Shown here piece after piece: positions 63,903-64,000 of a stretch of DNA of 64,000 nucleotides. The stretch lies in the NCBI GenBank assembly GCA_024663395.1, contig JANFAH010000003.1:868001-932000 (forward strand). The letters are read 5' to 3'. The notes beneath the pieces were generated by a model that worked only from the letters and a program-made list of their open reading frames with translations, was not told the origin of the DNA and ran no database searches. This stretch comes from Pisolithus tinctorius. Taxonomy: Eukaryota; Basidiomycota; Agaricomycetes; Boletales; Pisolithaceae. Each line of letters starts with the position of its first letter. Position 1 is the stretch's first letter. Position numbers and translations under genes: made by a program.

Positions 63903-64000
63903 GATGAATGTTGCAATGCAGAAGGGTTTTGATCACAACAAATACATGCAGCGGACACGTGCTAGCAAGGTCTGACCACCAACTATGGTCATGCTGTCTT
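63903..64000. other. 5' flank of the KDZ gene
   Basis: About 100 bp; no terminal inverted repeat recognised before the window ends. Confidence 0.3.

Overview
This window reads as a repeat-rich stretch of a filamentous fungal genome, most likely a mushroom-forming basidiomycete (Agaricomycetes). The support is short 45-75 nt GT-AG introns throughout, chromodomain Gypsy retrotransposons, a Helitron, a Harbinger element, a KDZ (Kyakuja-Dileera-Zisupton) transposase with a TET/JBP-like dioxygenase gene beside it, and a TRANK1/UvrD-type helicase gene of the kind expanded in these fungi. No species is claimed.

Layout. 1-7578 (minus): a multi-exon SF1 (UvrD-like) helicase/TPR gene running off the left edge, the one clear large host-type gene. 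7985-8200: minisatellite. 8204-8669 and 21013-21464: an inverted pair of one repeat (R1). Between them lie a minus-strand Helitron (about 8670-14972), four small genes of mostly unknown function (15.3-19.3 kb; two encode paralogous proteins and one is F-box/nucleotidyltransferase-like), and a 538-bp-arm palindrome of two tRNA-headed repeats placed head to head (19587-20845). 21619-24914: a Harbinger element with about 107-bp terminal inverted repeats and TAA target duplications, carrying a stop-containing DDE transposase and a SANT/Myb-like partner gene; it sits inside a second repeat (R2) whose longer copy is at 33880-35390. 26112-33707: Gypsy element G1, with 527-bp LTRs and a 5-bp target duplication. 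35640-36760: degenerate tandem repeats. 36983 to about 63902: a minus-strand TET/JBP gene and KDZ transposase gene, split by a Copia element (39699-45180) and by Gypsy G3 (46342-61378), which itself contains Gypsy G2 (47537-55111), a sister of G1.

Insertion order is readable from target duplications: KDZ/TET first, then G3 into the KDZ gene, then G2 into the gag of G3, with Copia separately at the 5' side of the TET gene. G1 and G2 each have a gag, a pol in the -1 frame after an A-AAA-AAA slip site, and an antisense, two-exon gene of unknown function between pol and the 3' LTR. The LTRs of G1 differ almost only by CpG to TpG/CpA changes, which fits cytosine methylation followed by deamination. 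That is notable beside a TET/JBP gene, an enzyme family that oxidises 5-methylcytosine or thymine.

Limits: exon joins come from reading splice sites by eye, family calls come from motif recognition without any search, and termini are given only where repeats or target duplications define them.
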